From Micromonospora sp. DSM 45708 (GTDB taxonomy: Bacteria > Actinomycetota > Actinomycetes > Mycobacteriales > Micromonosporaceae): a DNA stretch of 64,000 nt. The stretch is from assembly GCF_039566955.1 (NCBI RefSeq), contig NZ_CP154796.1, positions 5,394,001 through 5,458,000 of the forward strand, in the 5' to 3' direction. Below, piece by piece: positions 33,323 through 46,223 of this stretch. Position numbers and translations under genes: made by a program. The notes below the pieces were generated by a model that ran no database searches, was not told where the DNA came from, and saw nothing but the letters and a program-made list of their open reading frames with translations. The stretch's first letter is position 1. Every line of letters starts with the position of its first letter.

Positions 33323-34003
33323 TCAGCCGTAGACGCCGCGGGCCTGGTCGCGCACGATGCGGCCACTCTCGATCTCGATCACCCGGCGCCGCATCTGGTT
33401 CACGATGTTGGAGTCGTGGGTGACCATCACGACGGTCGTGCCGGTGCGGTTGATCCGGTCCAGCAGGCGCATGATCTCGATCGACGTGTCCGGGTCCAGG
33501 TTTCCGGTGGGCTCGTCGGCCAGCAGGATCAGCGGCCGGTTCACGAACGCCCGGGCCACCGCCACACGCTGCTGCTCACCACCGGAGAGCTCGTGCGGGT
33601 AGCGGTGCTCCTTGCCGCCGAGACCGACCAGCTCCAGCACCTCCGGCACGACCCGACGGGCGACCGCCTTCGTCTTGCCGATCACCTCCAGCGCGAACGC
33701 CACGTTCTCGTACGCGGTGCGGTTCGGCAGCAGCCGGAAGTCCTGGAAGACGCAGCCGATGGAACGCCGGAAGTGGGGTCGCTTCCAGGAACGCATCGAC
33801 GTGACGTCCTTGCCGTTGACGACGACGCGACCCTTGTTGGGCGTGACCTCGTGCAGCAGCAACTTGATGATTGTGGACTTGCCGGAGCCGGATGGACCGA
33901 TGAAGAAGACGAACTCGCCCTTCTCGATCGAGACGGACACGTTGTCGAGCGAAGGCCGGGACGCCTTCGGGTACGTCTTCGTCACTTGCTCAAGCTGAAT
34001 CAC
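33323..34003 (-). CDS. ftsE: Cell division ATP-binding protein FtsE
   Basis: 226 aa from GTG 34003 ([13 protein letters not shown]), the start that matches the family. A TTG at 34039 would extend it without a ribosome site. ABC ATPase motifs: Walker [11 protein letters not shown]-loop [10 protein letters not shown], signature [14 protein letters not shown], Walker [15 protein letters not shown]-loop VVMVTHD. It energises FtsX for septal peptidoglycan hydrolase activation. It is separated from upstream prfB by a 13-bp inverted repeat (34063-34106). Confidence 0.96.
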   Translation of the reverse strand: MIQLEQVTKTYPKASRPSLDNVSVSIEKGEFVFFIGPSGSGKSTIIKLLLHEVTPNKGRVVVNGKDVTSMRSWKRPHFRRSIGCVFQDFRLLPNRTAYENVAFALEVIGKTKAVARRVVPEVLELVGLGGKEHRYPHELSGGEQQRVAVARAFVNRPLILLADEPTGNLDPDTSIEIMRLLDRINRTGTTVVMVTHDSNIVNQMRRRVIEIESGRIVRDQARGVYG

Positions 34004-34062
34004 GGGTCGAGAGTCTACGCGGTGTAACCGCAGAGCCAAGCCCCACGCCCCTCAGATGCGGT

Positions 34063-34106
34063 GCGCGTCATCGATTTGCCGGGTCAGACCGAGATCGATG
34101 ACGCGC
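34063..34106. terminator. 13-bp inverted repeat between prfB and ftsE
   Basis: GCGCGTCATCGAT (34063-34075) pairs perfectly with 34094-34106 around an 18-nt loop, 15 nt past the prfB stop and about 60 nt before ftsE. It may be a terminator, or an operator/attenuator in the ftsE leader; no T-tract follows. Confidence 0.5.
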
Positions 34107-34121
34107 TCCGTCCGAGTGTGA

Positions 34122-35252
34122 TCACGCACCGTCAGCGCTGAGCTGCTGCTGCTTCCGCCAGCGGATACCCGCTTCGATGAAGCTGTCCAGCTCACCGTCG
34201 AAGACCGCGGACGGATTGCCCGTCTCCTGCTCGGTACGCAGATCCTTCACCATCTGATACGGGTGCAGGACGTACGACCGCATCTGGTCGCCCCACGAGC
34301 CGGCGGCGTCGGTCTTCAGGCCGGCCATCTTGGCCTGCTCCTCCTGCCGCTTGCGCTCCAGCAGCCGGGCCTGGAGCACCCGCAGCGCGGACGCCTTGTT
34401 CTGGAGCTGGGACTTCTCGTTCTGGCAGGTGACCACGATGCCGGTCGGAATGTGGGTGATCCGGACCGCCGAGTCGGTGGTGTTGACGCTCTGCCCACCC
34501 GGACCGGAGGACCGGTAGACGTCGATCCGCATCTCGTTCTCGGGGATGTCGATGTGGTCGGTCTGCTCCACCACGGGCAGCACCTCGACCCCGGCGAAGC
34601 TGGTCTGCCGGCGTCCCTGGTTGTCGAACGGGCTGATCCGCACCAGCCGGTGGGTGCCGGACTCCACGCTGAGCGTGCCGAAGGCGTAGGGGACCTTCAC
34701 CGTGAAGGTGGCCGACTTCAGGCCCGCCTCCTCGGCGTACGAGGTCTCGTAGACCTCGGTCGGGTAGCCGTGGCGCTCCGCCCAGCGCAGGTACATCCGC
34801 AGCAGCATCTCGGCGAAGTCCGCGGCGTCCACGCCACCGGCCCCGGCCCGGATGGCGACCAGCGCCTCCCGGGAGTCGTACTCGCCGGAGAGCAGCGTGC
34901 GGACCTCCATCTCCTGGATGGCCTTGGTCAGCCCGGTGATCTCCGACTCGACCTCGGTCAGCGCGGCCGGGTCGGACTCCGCCTGGGCCAGCTCCAGCAG
35001 CACGCCGGCGTCGTCGAGCCGGGAGCGCAGGCCGCCCAGCTTGGTGATCTCGCCGTTGACGTACGACAGCTGCGACGTCACCGCCTGCGCCTTGGCCTGG
35101 TCGTCCCACAGATCGGGCGCGGAGGCCTCCTGCTCCAGGCGGGCCTTCTGCTCGCGCAGCTTGTCGAGGTCGAGCACGGCCTCGATGTTGCGCAGCGTGG
35201 CGTCGAGTTCCTTGAGCTGTTCGGCATAATCGGCAGCGGTCACGACAGACAA
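34122..35252 (-). CDS. prfB: Peptide chain release factor 2
   Basis: 376 aa, GTG-type start at 35252. RF2 hallmarks: the SPF stop-codon-recognition tripeptide in [15 protein letters not shown] and the GGQ hydrolysis motif in [14 protein letters not shown]. The acidic helical N-terminal domain precedes [18 protein letters not shown]. It releases peptides at UGA and UAA. The reading frame is continuous, with no in-frame UGA or +1 frameshift near codon 25, so the autoregulatory frameshift known from Escherichia coli is absent. Confidence 0.96.
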   Translation of the reverse strand: MSVVTAADYAEQLKELDATLRNIEAVLDLDKLREQKARLEQEASAPDLWDDQAKAQAVTSQLSYVNGEITKLGGLRSRLDDAGVLLELAQAESDPAALTEVESEITGLTKAIQEMEVRTLLSGEYDSREALVAIRAGAGGVDAADFAEMLLRMYLRWAERHGYPTEVYETSYAEEAGLKSATFTVKVPYAFGTLSVESGTHRLVRISPFDNQGRRQTSFAGVEVLPVVEQTDHIDIPENEMRIDVYRSSGPGGQSVNTTDSAVRITHIPTGIVVTCQNEKSQLQNKASALRVLQARLLERKRQEEQAKMAGLKTDAAGSWGDQMRSYVLHPYQMVKDLRTEQETGNPSAVFDGELDSFIEAGIRWRKQQQLSADGA

Positions 35253-35345
35253 GACTACCGGCGCGTGCGAGGAGTGAGCTTGCGAGCCCCGCAGTCACGC
35301 GCGAAAAGTCTGCGCTGCCTAGTCCAGCGCGTTCGCCGTAGGTGG

Positions 35346-35861
35346 TCAGCCGGCCGGCGCGGTCTTCAGCCAGGACAGCGCCGCCCTGTGGTAGGCGACG
35401 GCGAACTCCAGCGCGCTGGCGTCGTAGCCGTCGCCCTCCTTCTTCGCGTTCTTGACCTGCTCGCGCACCGCCGCCAGCGCCTCGGTGTGGTACTCGTTCG
35501 CCGAGGCGTACAGGTTCTTGAGCTGGCTCGCCGAGTGCAGGTTGCCGAACGCGATCCGCAGCGCCACCGGGTTACGGATGGTGTCCTTGCCGGGATTCTC
35601 CGCGAGCCAGCGGGAGAATGTCCGTTTCCCGGCCGCCGTGAGCGCGTACGGCTGGCTCATCCGCGGCCCGGGCTTGCCGAGCCGCACCAGACCCTTCTCG
35701 GCCAGCACCGGCAGCTCCCGGTAGACCTGGCTGCGGGTCATCGACCAGTACGGCGCCAGCCGGCGCTCGGCAGCGGCCATCAACTGGCCGCCAGTCATCG
35801 GGCCGTCGTGCAGCAGGCCGAGCAGGGCCGCCGCCGTCGGGTTGACTCCGGATTCCGCCAT
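35346..35861 (-). CDS. PadR-family transcriptional regulator
   Basis: 171 aa from ATG 35861 (MAESGVNPTAAALLGLLHDG) with AGAGGGC upstream. Winged HTH typical of PadR: ALLGLLHDGPMTGGQLMAAA, WSMTRSQVYRELPVLAEKGL, then YALTAAGKRTFSRWL, and a helical C-terminal dimerisation region (about 95-171). PadR proteins usually repress genes for stress or aromatic-acid response. It lies downstream of pruA behind a hairpin and upstream of prfB; its target is not evident. Confidence 0.85.
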   Translation of the reverse strand: MAESGVNPTAAALLGLLHDGPMTGGQLMAAAERRLAPYWSMTRSQVYRELPVLAEKGLVRLGKPGPRMSQPYALTAAGKRTFSRWLAENPGKDTIRNPVALRIAFGNLHSASQLKNLYASANEYHTEALAAVREQVKNAKKEGDGYDASALEFAVAYHRAALSWLKTAPAG

Positions 35862-35954
35862 GCCCTCTAAGCTGCCACTTTGTCGGCTCTGGCGTCCAGG
35901 ATTTGCCGTTTTCGCCACTCGTAGGCGGGTCCGATGTGCACTGTCGGGTAGGGA

Positions 35955-35985
35955 AGCGGCCCGCCCCGGGTCGGGACGGGCCGCT
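35955..35985 (-). terminator. Hairpin after pruA
   Basis: 9-bp stem AGCGGCCCG (35955-35963) with 35977-35985, extended by three more pairs after one mismatch, 11 nt past the pruA stop. Confidence 0.6.
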
Positions 35986-35995
35986 CCGGGACGTC

Positions 35996-37624
<1,629 letters not shown>

Positions 37625-38059
37625 CACAGGCTCCTGTGCGATCTCGACGGCGATGGCGAAACCGGACCCGCGGGCACCGGCCGGGCGGCCGGATGCCGGA
37701 CACCACGCGGCGGACCGGTCGCGGCGGCGGGACCTGCGCCGATTGTTTCACGCGGCGTCCTCGCCGGCCCGGGCTCCCCGGGTGCGGGACGGAAGATCGG
37801 ACGCACCCGCCCTCTCCGGACCATCGGCACGAGTGCCCCTCGCCCGACGAAACGTCAGAATCGAGGGCCCCGGATCGACGATTCGTCAGCGCGTTGCCAG
37901 GGGGCGCGGGGCCGGTCGAGCGGGGCGGACCGCCGTCACCGCCCGCGGTCCACCGCCGCGGCGGGCCCGCCGGAGCGGCGTCGCGGGACGCGTACGCTGG
38001 ATGGCCGGTGACCTGCCCGGCCCGCGCGGGGCGACAGGGCATCCGTCGAAAGGGAGACG
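37625..38059. other. Intergenic region without a recognisable gene
   Basis: About 435 bp between divergent pruA and the DUF-less membrane protein gene. Short frames on both strands are Arg/Pro-rich with no recognisable content. It must hold both promoters, but no convincing hexamers were assigned. An AAAGGGAGACG ribosome site lies at its right end. Confidence 0.5.
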
Positions 38060-39061
38060 ATGAGCAACCAGCCCGGCAGCTCCACGGCCGCGGAACCGGA
38101 CCGGCCCGAGGCCGACGTGCCGCCCGCCGCCACCCAGGCCGCCCCGGGTGCCGGCCGGCCGGGACACGCGCCCGGCGCGCTGCCGCTGGCCGTGCTGTCG
38201 CTCGCCTGGCTGGCGGCCATGCTCTGGTCCACCCGGGAGGCGATCACCTCGACCGCGGCCGGGGTCACCGCGATCAGCCTCTCCGCGTACGCGCTGCCCG
38301 GCGTGATCACCGCGGCCCTGGTCACCGGCGCCGCCGTCGCCCTGGCGGCCACGAACCGGCTGGACCGCGCCTCGCTGCGCTTCCTGGCCACCGTCGGCGC
38401 CGGCCTGCTGGTCGGGCTCGCCACCGCGGTGGGCATCAACCTGACGTACGCGGACAACGCCACCACCAACACCATCGCCGGCACCACGGCCGCCGCCGCG
38501 ATCATCGGCGGGGCGACGGCCGGCGCGCGCCAGGCCCGGGTGGTGGCCGGTCTCGCCGCCGCCACGCTCGCCGCGCAGGTCTTCGTGGTGCTGTTCAGCC
38601 GCGCCCGGGACCCGCTCTCCGACCTGTTCGGCGCCGGGGAGACGCAGCAGTCGGTGCTGGACGCCGCCAAGTGGGTGTCCCGGACGGAGTCGCTGCTCGC
38701 CGGGCTGATCGCCGGCCTGGTGGCGTACCTCTACCTCGCCTGGTCGCGCCGGCGCGCGGAGCGGCGGGACGGCGGGGCGTCGTCGCTGCGCTGGCCGGCG
38801 TACCTGGTGGCCGGCGCCGGCGCCGGGCTGCTCCTCCTGCTCACCGAGGTGATCATCCGGATCGGCGGGCGCGGCCTGCTCGACCTGGCCGCCGCGCTCA
38901 GCGAGGCCGACCAGGTGGCGCAGACCGCGCTCGGCACCTCCCGGGTGGACAACGCGATCTGGGTGCTCTTCGTGGGCGCGCTCACCACGCTGATCGTCTT
39001 CGGGCGCACGCTCGGGCCGCGCGCCGTCCCCGACGACGAGGTGGACGAGCCGACGGCCTGA
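38060..39061 (+). CDS. Polytopic membrane protein of unknown function
   Basis: 333 aa, ATG at 38060 with AAAGGGAG 6 nt upstream. A Pro/Ala-rich cytoplasmic leader (1-40) precedes about seven or eight hydrophobic helices, at about 41-60, 70-95, 108-128, 135-155, 160-180, 210-228, 245-268 and 300-320. An extended loop carries GAGETQQSVLDAAKW. No family was recognised. It is convergent with the DUF6912 gene, whose stop is 15 nt away. Confidence 0.75.
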   Translation: MSNQPGSSTAAEPDRPEADVPPAATQAAPGAGRPGHAPGALPLAVLSLAWLAAMLWSTREAITSTAAGVTAISLSAYALPGVITAALVTGAAVALAATNRLDRASLRFLATVGAGLLVGLATAVGINLTYADNATTNTIAGTTAAAAIIGGATAGARQARVVAGLAAATLAAQVFVVLFSRARDPLSDLFGAGETQQSVLDAAKWVSRTESLLAGLIAGLVAYLYLAWSRRRAERRDGGASSLRWPAYLVAGAGAGLLLLLTEVIIRIGGRGLLDLAAALSEADQVAQTALGTSRVDNAIWVLFVGALTTLIVFGRTLGPRAVPDDEVDEPTA

Positions 39062-39075
39062 GCCGGCCGCCGGCC

Positions 39076-39585
39076 TCAGCCGGCGTCGCGCAGCAGCAGG
39101 TCCAGCTCCGAGACGTCGTACCACTCCAGTTCGTGGTCCTCGACGCCGTCGACCGCGAACTGGGCGTCGGGGTCGCCGGCCTGCGCCTCCGCCACCACGT
39201 CCACGGCCGCGACCACGTCCCCGGCCGCGTCCGCGCCGTCCACGTGGATCGCGGCGACGGACGTCACCGGCACCGGCCCGGCCGGCCGGACCACGCTGGA
39301 GCCCAGCTCGCCGCCGACCCGACCGACCGCGCGGGCCGGCAGGTCGGCCGAGACGACCACCCGCCGCCGGGGAGCGCCGGGATCGGCCCGCAGCAGGAGC
39401 AACGCGTCCTGGGCGGCCCGGGTGAAGGCGACGTACTCCAGCTCCTCCTCGTCGCCCTCGGCGTACCACTCGCGCAGCTCCGGGGTGACCGCGTGCGCCG
39501 CCTCCGCGACCAGGCCCTCGTCCCGCAGCCGGGCCAGCATCGGGACGGTCGCCGGCAGGTACACCCGGACAAGCTCGTCGGTCAC
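39076..39585 (-). CDS. DUF6912-type small protein
   Basis: 169 aa from GTG 39585, with GGGGAGAG about 8 nt upstream. The N-terminal [15 protein letters not shown] and the acidic stretch [20 protein letters not shown] are typical of this actinobacterial family of unknown function. It is cytoplasmic and acidic, with no membrane segment. It diverges from the small HTH gene; the 197-bp gap between them holds the GGCAAAC direct repeats and may carry promoters for both. Confidence 0.75.
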   Translation of the reverse strand: MTDELVRVYLPATVPMLARLRDEGLVAEAAHAVTPELREWYAEGDEEELEYVAFTRAAQDALLLLRADPGAPRRRVVVSADLPARAVGRVGGELGSSVVRPAGPVPVTSVAAIHVDGADAAGDVVAAVDVVAEAQAGDPDAQFAVDGVEDHELEWYDVSELDLLLRDAG

Positions 39586-39743
39586 CGCACTCTCCCCGCA
39601 CTCTCCGCCACTCGCCGGCGGGCGCCGGCTCCGGGCGCCGATCATGCCGTACGCCGAAACCGTCATACACCCGGCACCCGCCCGGGAGAAGCGTCCCGCC
39701 GGTGTGTCCGCCGAAACGGGCGTGGGCGGCGTCGCCGGCTGGT

Positions 39744-39764
39744 GGCAAACTGAGGCAAACGAAG
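39744..39764 (+). promoter_or_regulatory. Paired GGCAAAC direct repeats, site 1
   Basis: GGCAAAC at 39744-39750 and GGCAAACGAAG at 39754-39764, head to tail with a 10-bp period. The second copy begins 29 nt before the GTG start of the HTH gene. An almost identical arrangement precedes the next gene (40075-40092). The position suggests an operator, possibly for the HTH protein itself. Confidence 0.6.
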
Positions 39765-39782
39765 CCAACCCCGGGAGTCACC

Positions 39783-40010
39783 GTGGAGTCGAGGTTCCTG
39801 CTGCTCTCCGACGTCGCCGCCGAGCTGAACGTGTCGGACTCGCAGGTCTACCACATGGTCCGCAGCGGTGAGCTGCCCGCGATCAAGATCGGTGGCCGGG
39901 GGCAGTGGCGGGTCGAGCGGGCGCGACTGGAGGAGTACATCGAACGCAAGTACGCCGAGACCGCCGAGTGGGTACGCGGCAATCCACTGGGCGAGCGCGA
40001 CGTGGAGTGA
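39783..40010 (+). CDS. Small excisionase/BldC-like helix-turn-helix protein
   Basis: 75 aa from GTG 39783, with GGGAG 6 nt upstream; the longer frame has no ribosome site. A MerR/excisionase-type winged HTH spans most of the protein: FLLLSDVAAELNVSDSQVYHM (helices 1-2), VRSGELPAIKIGGRGQWRVER (wing), then a basic helix ARLEEYIERKY. Single-domain proteins of this class include BldC, which binds DNA direct repeats as head-to-tail oligomers. Here such repeats sit just ahead of its own start and of the next gene, so auto-regulation is a reasonable inference. Confidence 0.85.
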   Translation: MESRFLLLSDVAAELNVSDSQVYHMVRSGELPAIKIGGRGQWRVERARLEEYIERKYAETAEWVRGNPLGERDVE

Positions 40011-40032
40011 CCTCCCGTTGACCGTGGGCCAT

Positions 40033-40092
40033 TGACGCGCGCGTGTCTCATGTTCGACGATGGTGGTTGTCGGAGGCAAACGAAGGCAAACG
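40033..40092 (+). promoter_or_regulatory. Possible promoter and paired GGCAAAC repeats, site 2
   Basis: TTGACG (40033-40038) followed 18 nt later by GACGAT can serve as -35/-10. Just downstream, GGCAAAC at 40075-40081 and 40085-40091 repeat head to tail with a 10-bp period, ending 20 nt before the ATG at 40112. A position after the presumed transcription start fits a repressor site. The promoter call is weak; the repeats are clear. Confidence 0.55.
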
Positions 40093-40111
40093 CAGGGATT
40101 CGAGGGCTGAC

Positions 40112-40792
40112 ATGGTTGACACCCGCCGTCCCCGGGCACCGCGTCCACCGGTCCGCCTCCGGCCCGCCCCACCGCTCGACCCGCCCTGCACCGACGAGGA
40201 CGCGGTCTGGAGCCACGTCGGCCAGCTCGCGCTCGACCTGGTCGACACGCGTCGCCGCGATCCCGGCCGCCCCGCCGGCCGGGCTCCGGACCGCGCTCCC
40301 GGGTGGCCACGCTGGTCCGCCTCCGGCGCTCCCGGCAGCGGCGTCACCTGGTCCGCGGCACACTCCGCCGGCACCACCAGCCGACCGGCGGACCGGGACA
40401 CCACCGGCCGACCGGGGAGCGGGCCGTCCACGTCCGCCCTCGCCGCCGCCTCGCCCGAGGCGGCCCGGGCGGCGCACCGGTTCGTCCGCATGTTCCTGGA
40501 GATCGTCAACGGTTTCCGGCCGCCCGGCCAGCTCCGGCCGCTCTGCCTGCCCGAGGCCGCCAGCCAGGTGTCGGCCGAGCTGACCCGGGCGGCCCGCCGG
40601 GTGCCGCCGGTCCGCCGGCGCACCGCCCGGCCGGCGCTGCACCTGCTCCGCCTGCGGGTCTGCGAACCCCGGGCCGGCGCGGTCGAGGCCACCGCCGTGT
40701 TCACCGGTGCCGGCGGCGCGAGTTGGGCGGTCGCGGTCCGCCTGGAACATCGCCGGGGCAACTGGCTCTGTCTCGTGCTGGACGTGCTCTGA
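40112..40792 (+). CDS. Rv3235-family protein
   Basis: 226 aa, ATG at 40112 with GAGGG 5 nt upstream. The first 120 residues are Pro/Arg/Ser-rich and disordered. The C-terminal half (about 125-226) is folded and matches the small conserved actinobacterial Rv3235 domain: AAHRFVRMFLEIVNGFRPPG, then LHLLRLRVCEPRAGAVEATAV and WAVAVRLEHRRGNWLCLVLD. Function is unknown. The family lies close to secA in several actinobacteria (recalled), as here, where secA is convergent 156 bp away. Confidence 0.78.
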   Translation: MVDTRRPRAPRPPVRLRPAPPLDPPCTDEDAVWSHVGQLALDLVDTRRRDPGRPAGRAPDRAPGWPRWSASGAPGSGVTWSAAHSAGTTSRPADRDTTGRPGSGPSTSALAAASPEAARAAHRFVRMFLEIVNGFRPPGQLRPLCLPEAASQVSAELTRAARRVPPVRRRTARPALHLLRLRVCEPRAGAVEATAVFTGAGGASWAVAVRLEHRRGNWLCLVLDVL

Positions 40793-40900
40793 GGCGTGAC
40801 CGACTCCAGCCGGCGGGAGGGCCGCCCACACGGCGCAAGGCCGCCACGTCGCCGACCCGGCGGGCGCGCGGGCAACCATCACCGGGCCACGACGCGACGC

Positions 40901-40933
40901 CGACGGGCCCCGGCCGGTGGCCGGGGCCCGTCG
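40901..40933 (-). terminator. Terminator of secA
   Basis: Perfect 15-bp stem CGACGGGCCCCGGCC (40901-40915) with 40919-40933 and a 3-nt loop, 15 nt past the secA stop on the minus strand; also able to stop the convergent Rv3235-family transcript. Confidence 0.75.
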
Positions 40934-40948
40934 GGCTACGCGCTGGGG

Positions 40949-43852
<2,904 letters not shown>

Positions 43853-44013
43853 GGATCAACGCTCCCCTAGACGGTCTCGAACCATCGTAGGCGCTCCGAC
43901 GCGGCGATGGTCACTGGTGGCAGCGGTCCGAACCCCGGAACCCGACATAACGCCGCGGGCACGCGGGCAGCAACCGCTAATCGGGTTACGCCGTCCGCGA
44001 ACGATCCGGCACC

Positions 44014-45180
44014 ATGGCTCGGATGGAGCCTGTGGAGATCGTCGAGGACGGGCTGTTGCTGCGCCCCTGGCGGGCGGCGGACGCCGACGCGGTGCACCGC
44101 GCCTGCCAGGACCCGGACATCCAGCGCTGGACCACCGTACCTCGCCCGTACCGGCCCGAACACGCCCTCGCGTTCGTGACCACTGTCAGCGCGACGGCCT
44201 GGGCGACGGGCACCGGCGCGCTGTTCGCGGTCTGCGACGCCGGCAGCGGCGAGTTGCTCGCCTCGTGCGGCCTGGTCTCCGTCGACCGCGCGCTCGACTC
44301 GGCCGAGATCGGCTACTGGACCGCGCCGTGGGCGCGGGGCCGGGGCGTCGCGGTCCGCGCCGTCCGCGCGGTCGCCCGCTGGGCGTTCGACGCGCTCACG
44401 CTGCGCCGGTTGACCTGGCAGGCCGAGATCGGCAACCACGCGTCCCGGCTGGTCGCGCTGCGGGCCGGATTCCGGGTCGAGGGAGAGTTGCGGCTGGCCC
44501 ACCCGGCCGACGGGGGCCGGCCGGAGGCGTGGATCGGCTCGCTGCTCCCGGCCGATCTGACCGCGCCGGGCGATCCGGTCCCGTACGGTCCGACCACGCT
44601 CCAGGCCCGCCGGGCGGCGGTCTTCGGCCGGCCGCAGCCCGACCTGTTCGCCACCGCCGGCGACACCGAGCTGCGGCTGCGCGCGTTGGAGGAGAAGGAC
44701 CTGGCCGAGGTCACCCGCACCTGCCAGGACGAGGAGACGGTGCGCTGGACCACGGTCCCGCACCCGTACCGGCCGGAGCACGCCGAGGGTTACCTGCGGG
44801 ACCTGGTGCGGCCGGCCTGGGCCCGGGGCACCGCCGCGATGTTCGCGGTGGCCGATCCGGACGACCGCTACGTCGCCTCGATCGACCTGCGCATCCTCCC
44901 CACCGACCCGCTGGTCGCCGACGTCGGCTTCATGACCGCCCCGTACGCCCGGGGGCGCGGCTACCTGCCGGCGGCGCTCGCCGCGCTCTGCGCCTGGGGC
45001 TTCACCACGCTCGGCCTGGCCCGCATCGAGTGGCGCGCCAACGTGGGCAACACCGCGTCCCGGCGGGTCGCTGAGAAGGCCGGCTTCACCGTCGAGGGCA
45101 CGCTGCGCGGCGGCGTCGCGCACCGGGGCGAGCGGCAGGACGTGTGGATCGGCGGCCTGCTGGCGCAGGACCTGGTGTGA
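44014..45180 (+). CDS. Tandem GNAT (RimJ/RimL-type) N-acetyltransferase
   Basis: 388 aa from ATG 44014; a second ATG at 44023 is possible. Two complete GNAT domains are joined. In domain 1 (about 10-185) the acetyl-CoA loop is WARGRGVAVRAVRAVARWAF. Domain 2 (about 220-388) has APYARGRGYLPAALAALCAW. Both end in the RimJ/L pattern (NHASRLVALRAGFRVEGELR; NTASRRVAEKAGFTVEGTLR). The near-parallel segments RACQDPDIQRWTTVPRPY and RTCQDEETVRWTTVPHPY show internal duplication. Substrate unknown: protein N-termini or small amines. It diverges from secA. Confidence 0.87.
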   Translation: MARMEPVEIVEDGLLLRPWRAADADAVHRACQDPDIQRWTTVPRPYRPEHALAFVTTVSATAWATGTGALFAVCDAGSGELLASCGLVSVDRALDSAEIGYWTAPWARGRGVAVRAVRAVARWAFDALTLRRLTWQAEIGNHASRLVALRAGFRVEGELRLAHPADGGRPEAWIGSLLPADLTAPGDPVPYGPTTLQARRAAVFGRPQPDLFATAGDTELRLRALEEKDLAEVTRTCQDEETVRWTTVPHPYRPEHAEGYLRDLVRPAWARGTAAMFAVADPDDRYVASIDLRILPTDPLVADVGFMTAPYARGRGYLPAALAALCAWGFTTLGLARIEWRANVGNTASRRVAEKAGFTVEGTLRGGVAHRGERQDVWIGGLLAQDLV

Positions 45181-45284
45181 CCCCGGAACGGATCGAGGGG
45201 TGCCGGACGGTCCGGCTGGGCCCGGCCGGCGCCCCGCACCGACACGGTGGTCCTCGGCCGGCTCGCCGCGGCCGGGAGTGAGAC

Positions 45285-45312
45285 GGAGCCCCCGCGGGCG
45301 GGCGGGGGCTCC
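45285..45312. terminator. Terminator between the GNAT gene and hpf
   Basis: Perfect 11-bp stem GGAGCCCCCGC (45285-45295) with 45302-45312 and a 6-nt loop, 17 nt past the hpf stop and between convergent genes. Confidence 0.7.
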
Positions 45313-45329
45313 GGGTCGTCGGCCAGGGG

Positions 45330-45974
45330 TCAGGTGTCGAGCGAGATGATCCCGTAGTCGTACGCGCGCCGGCGGTAGACCACACTCGGACGGCCGGACT
45401 CCTTGTCCAGGAACAGGTAGAAGTCGTGGCCGACCAGTTCCATCTGGAACAGCGCGTCGTCGACGGTCATCGGTTCGGCGGGGTGGACCTTCTCCCGGGC
45501 GATGTGCCACGGCTGGTCGTCGGGTTCGGAGTAGCCGCTCGGGTCGGGGCGTTCCGCCACGGCCGTGGCCGCGCCGTGCCCGTTCAGCGACGCCAACCCG
45601 GGCCCGTCGAGGTCGGCCACCGGCAGGCCGGCGGTCGCGGCGGCCACCGAGAGCGGCGCGTGCCGCCCGCGGTGCACGCGGCGGCGGTCGGCCGCACGGC
45701 GGAAGCGGGTGTCCAGTTTGGCGATGGCGGCGTCGAGCGCGCTGTAGAAGTCGTTCGTGCAGGCCTCGGCCCGGATCACCGGGCCCCGCGAGACGCAGGT
45801 GATCTCCACCCGCTGGCAGTGGTCGGCCTGGCGCGGATTGCGCTCGTGGAACAACTCGACATCCACGCGAATGAGTTTGTGGTCGTAGCGTTCGATCTTC
45901 GCGAGTTTTTCGGCTACGTGCACCCGGTAATGGTCCGGCACTTCGACGTTACGGCCCTTGACCACGATGTCCAC
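45330..45974 (-). CDS. hpf: Ribosome hibernation-promoting factor, long form
   Basis: 214 aa from GTG 45974, with GGGAGG about 5 nt upstream. The N-terminal S30AE domain (1-105, MDIVVKGRNVEVPDHYRVHV, then RVEITCVSRGPVIRAEA) binds the 30S subunit. A variable linker (106-155) leads to the C-terminal dimerisation domain (VHPAEPMTVDDALFQMELVG, HDFYLFLDKESGRPSVVYRR) that joins two ribosomes into 100S particles. It protects inactive ribosomes in stationary phase or hypoxia. The 249-bp upstream gap to comF suggests a separate promoter. Confidence 0.95.
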   Translation of the reverse strand: MDIVVKGRNVEVPDHYRVHVAEKLAKIERYDHKLIRVDVELFHERNPRQADHCQRVEITCVSRGPVIRAEACTNDFYSALDAAIAKLDTRFRRAADRRRVHRGRHAPLSVAAATAGLPVADLDGPGLASLNGHGAATAVAERPDPSGYSEPDDQPWHIAREKVHPAEPMTVDDALFQMELVGHDFYLFLDKESGRPSVVYRRRAYDYGIISLDT

Positions 45975-46223
45975 GTGACCTCCCTTGTTCGGACGGTCGT
46001 TCGGTCCGGATCTTCCGGTCGACGCGCCTGGGACAGCCCCGCTCGGCGTCGACCGGTGATGTACGGCTACGCCTCCTTCCAGTGCCGGGGAAGGTTGGCA
46101 TCCTCACTACCCCCGACAGGGAAACGCTAACTCCTGTTCGGCCACCAGTCACCCCCGGTTGTCGAGAGCGGTCGCGAAAATTAACACCTCATACACCATG
46201 GGGTGAAACGGAGACACGAAGCG

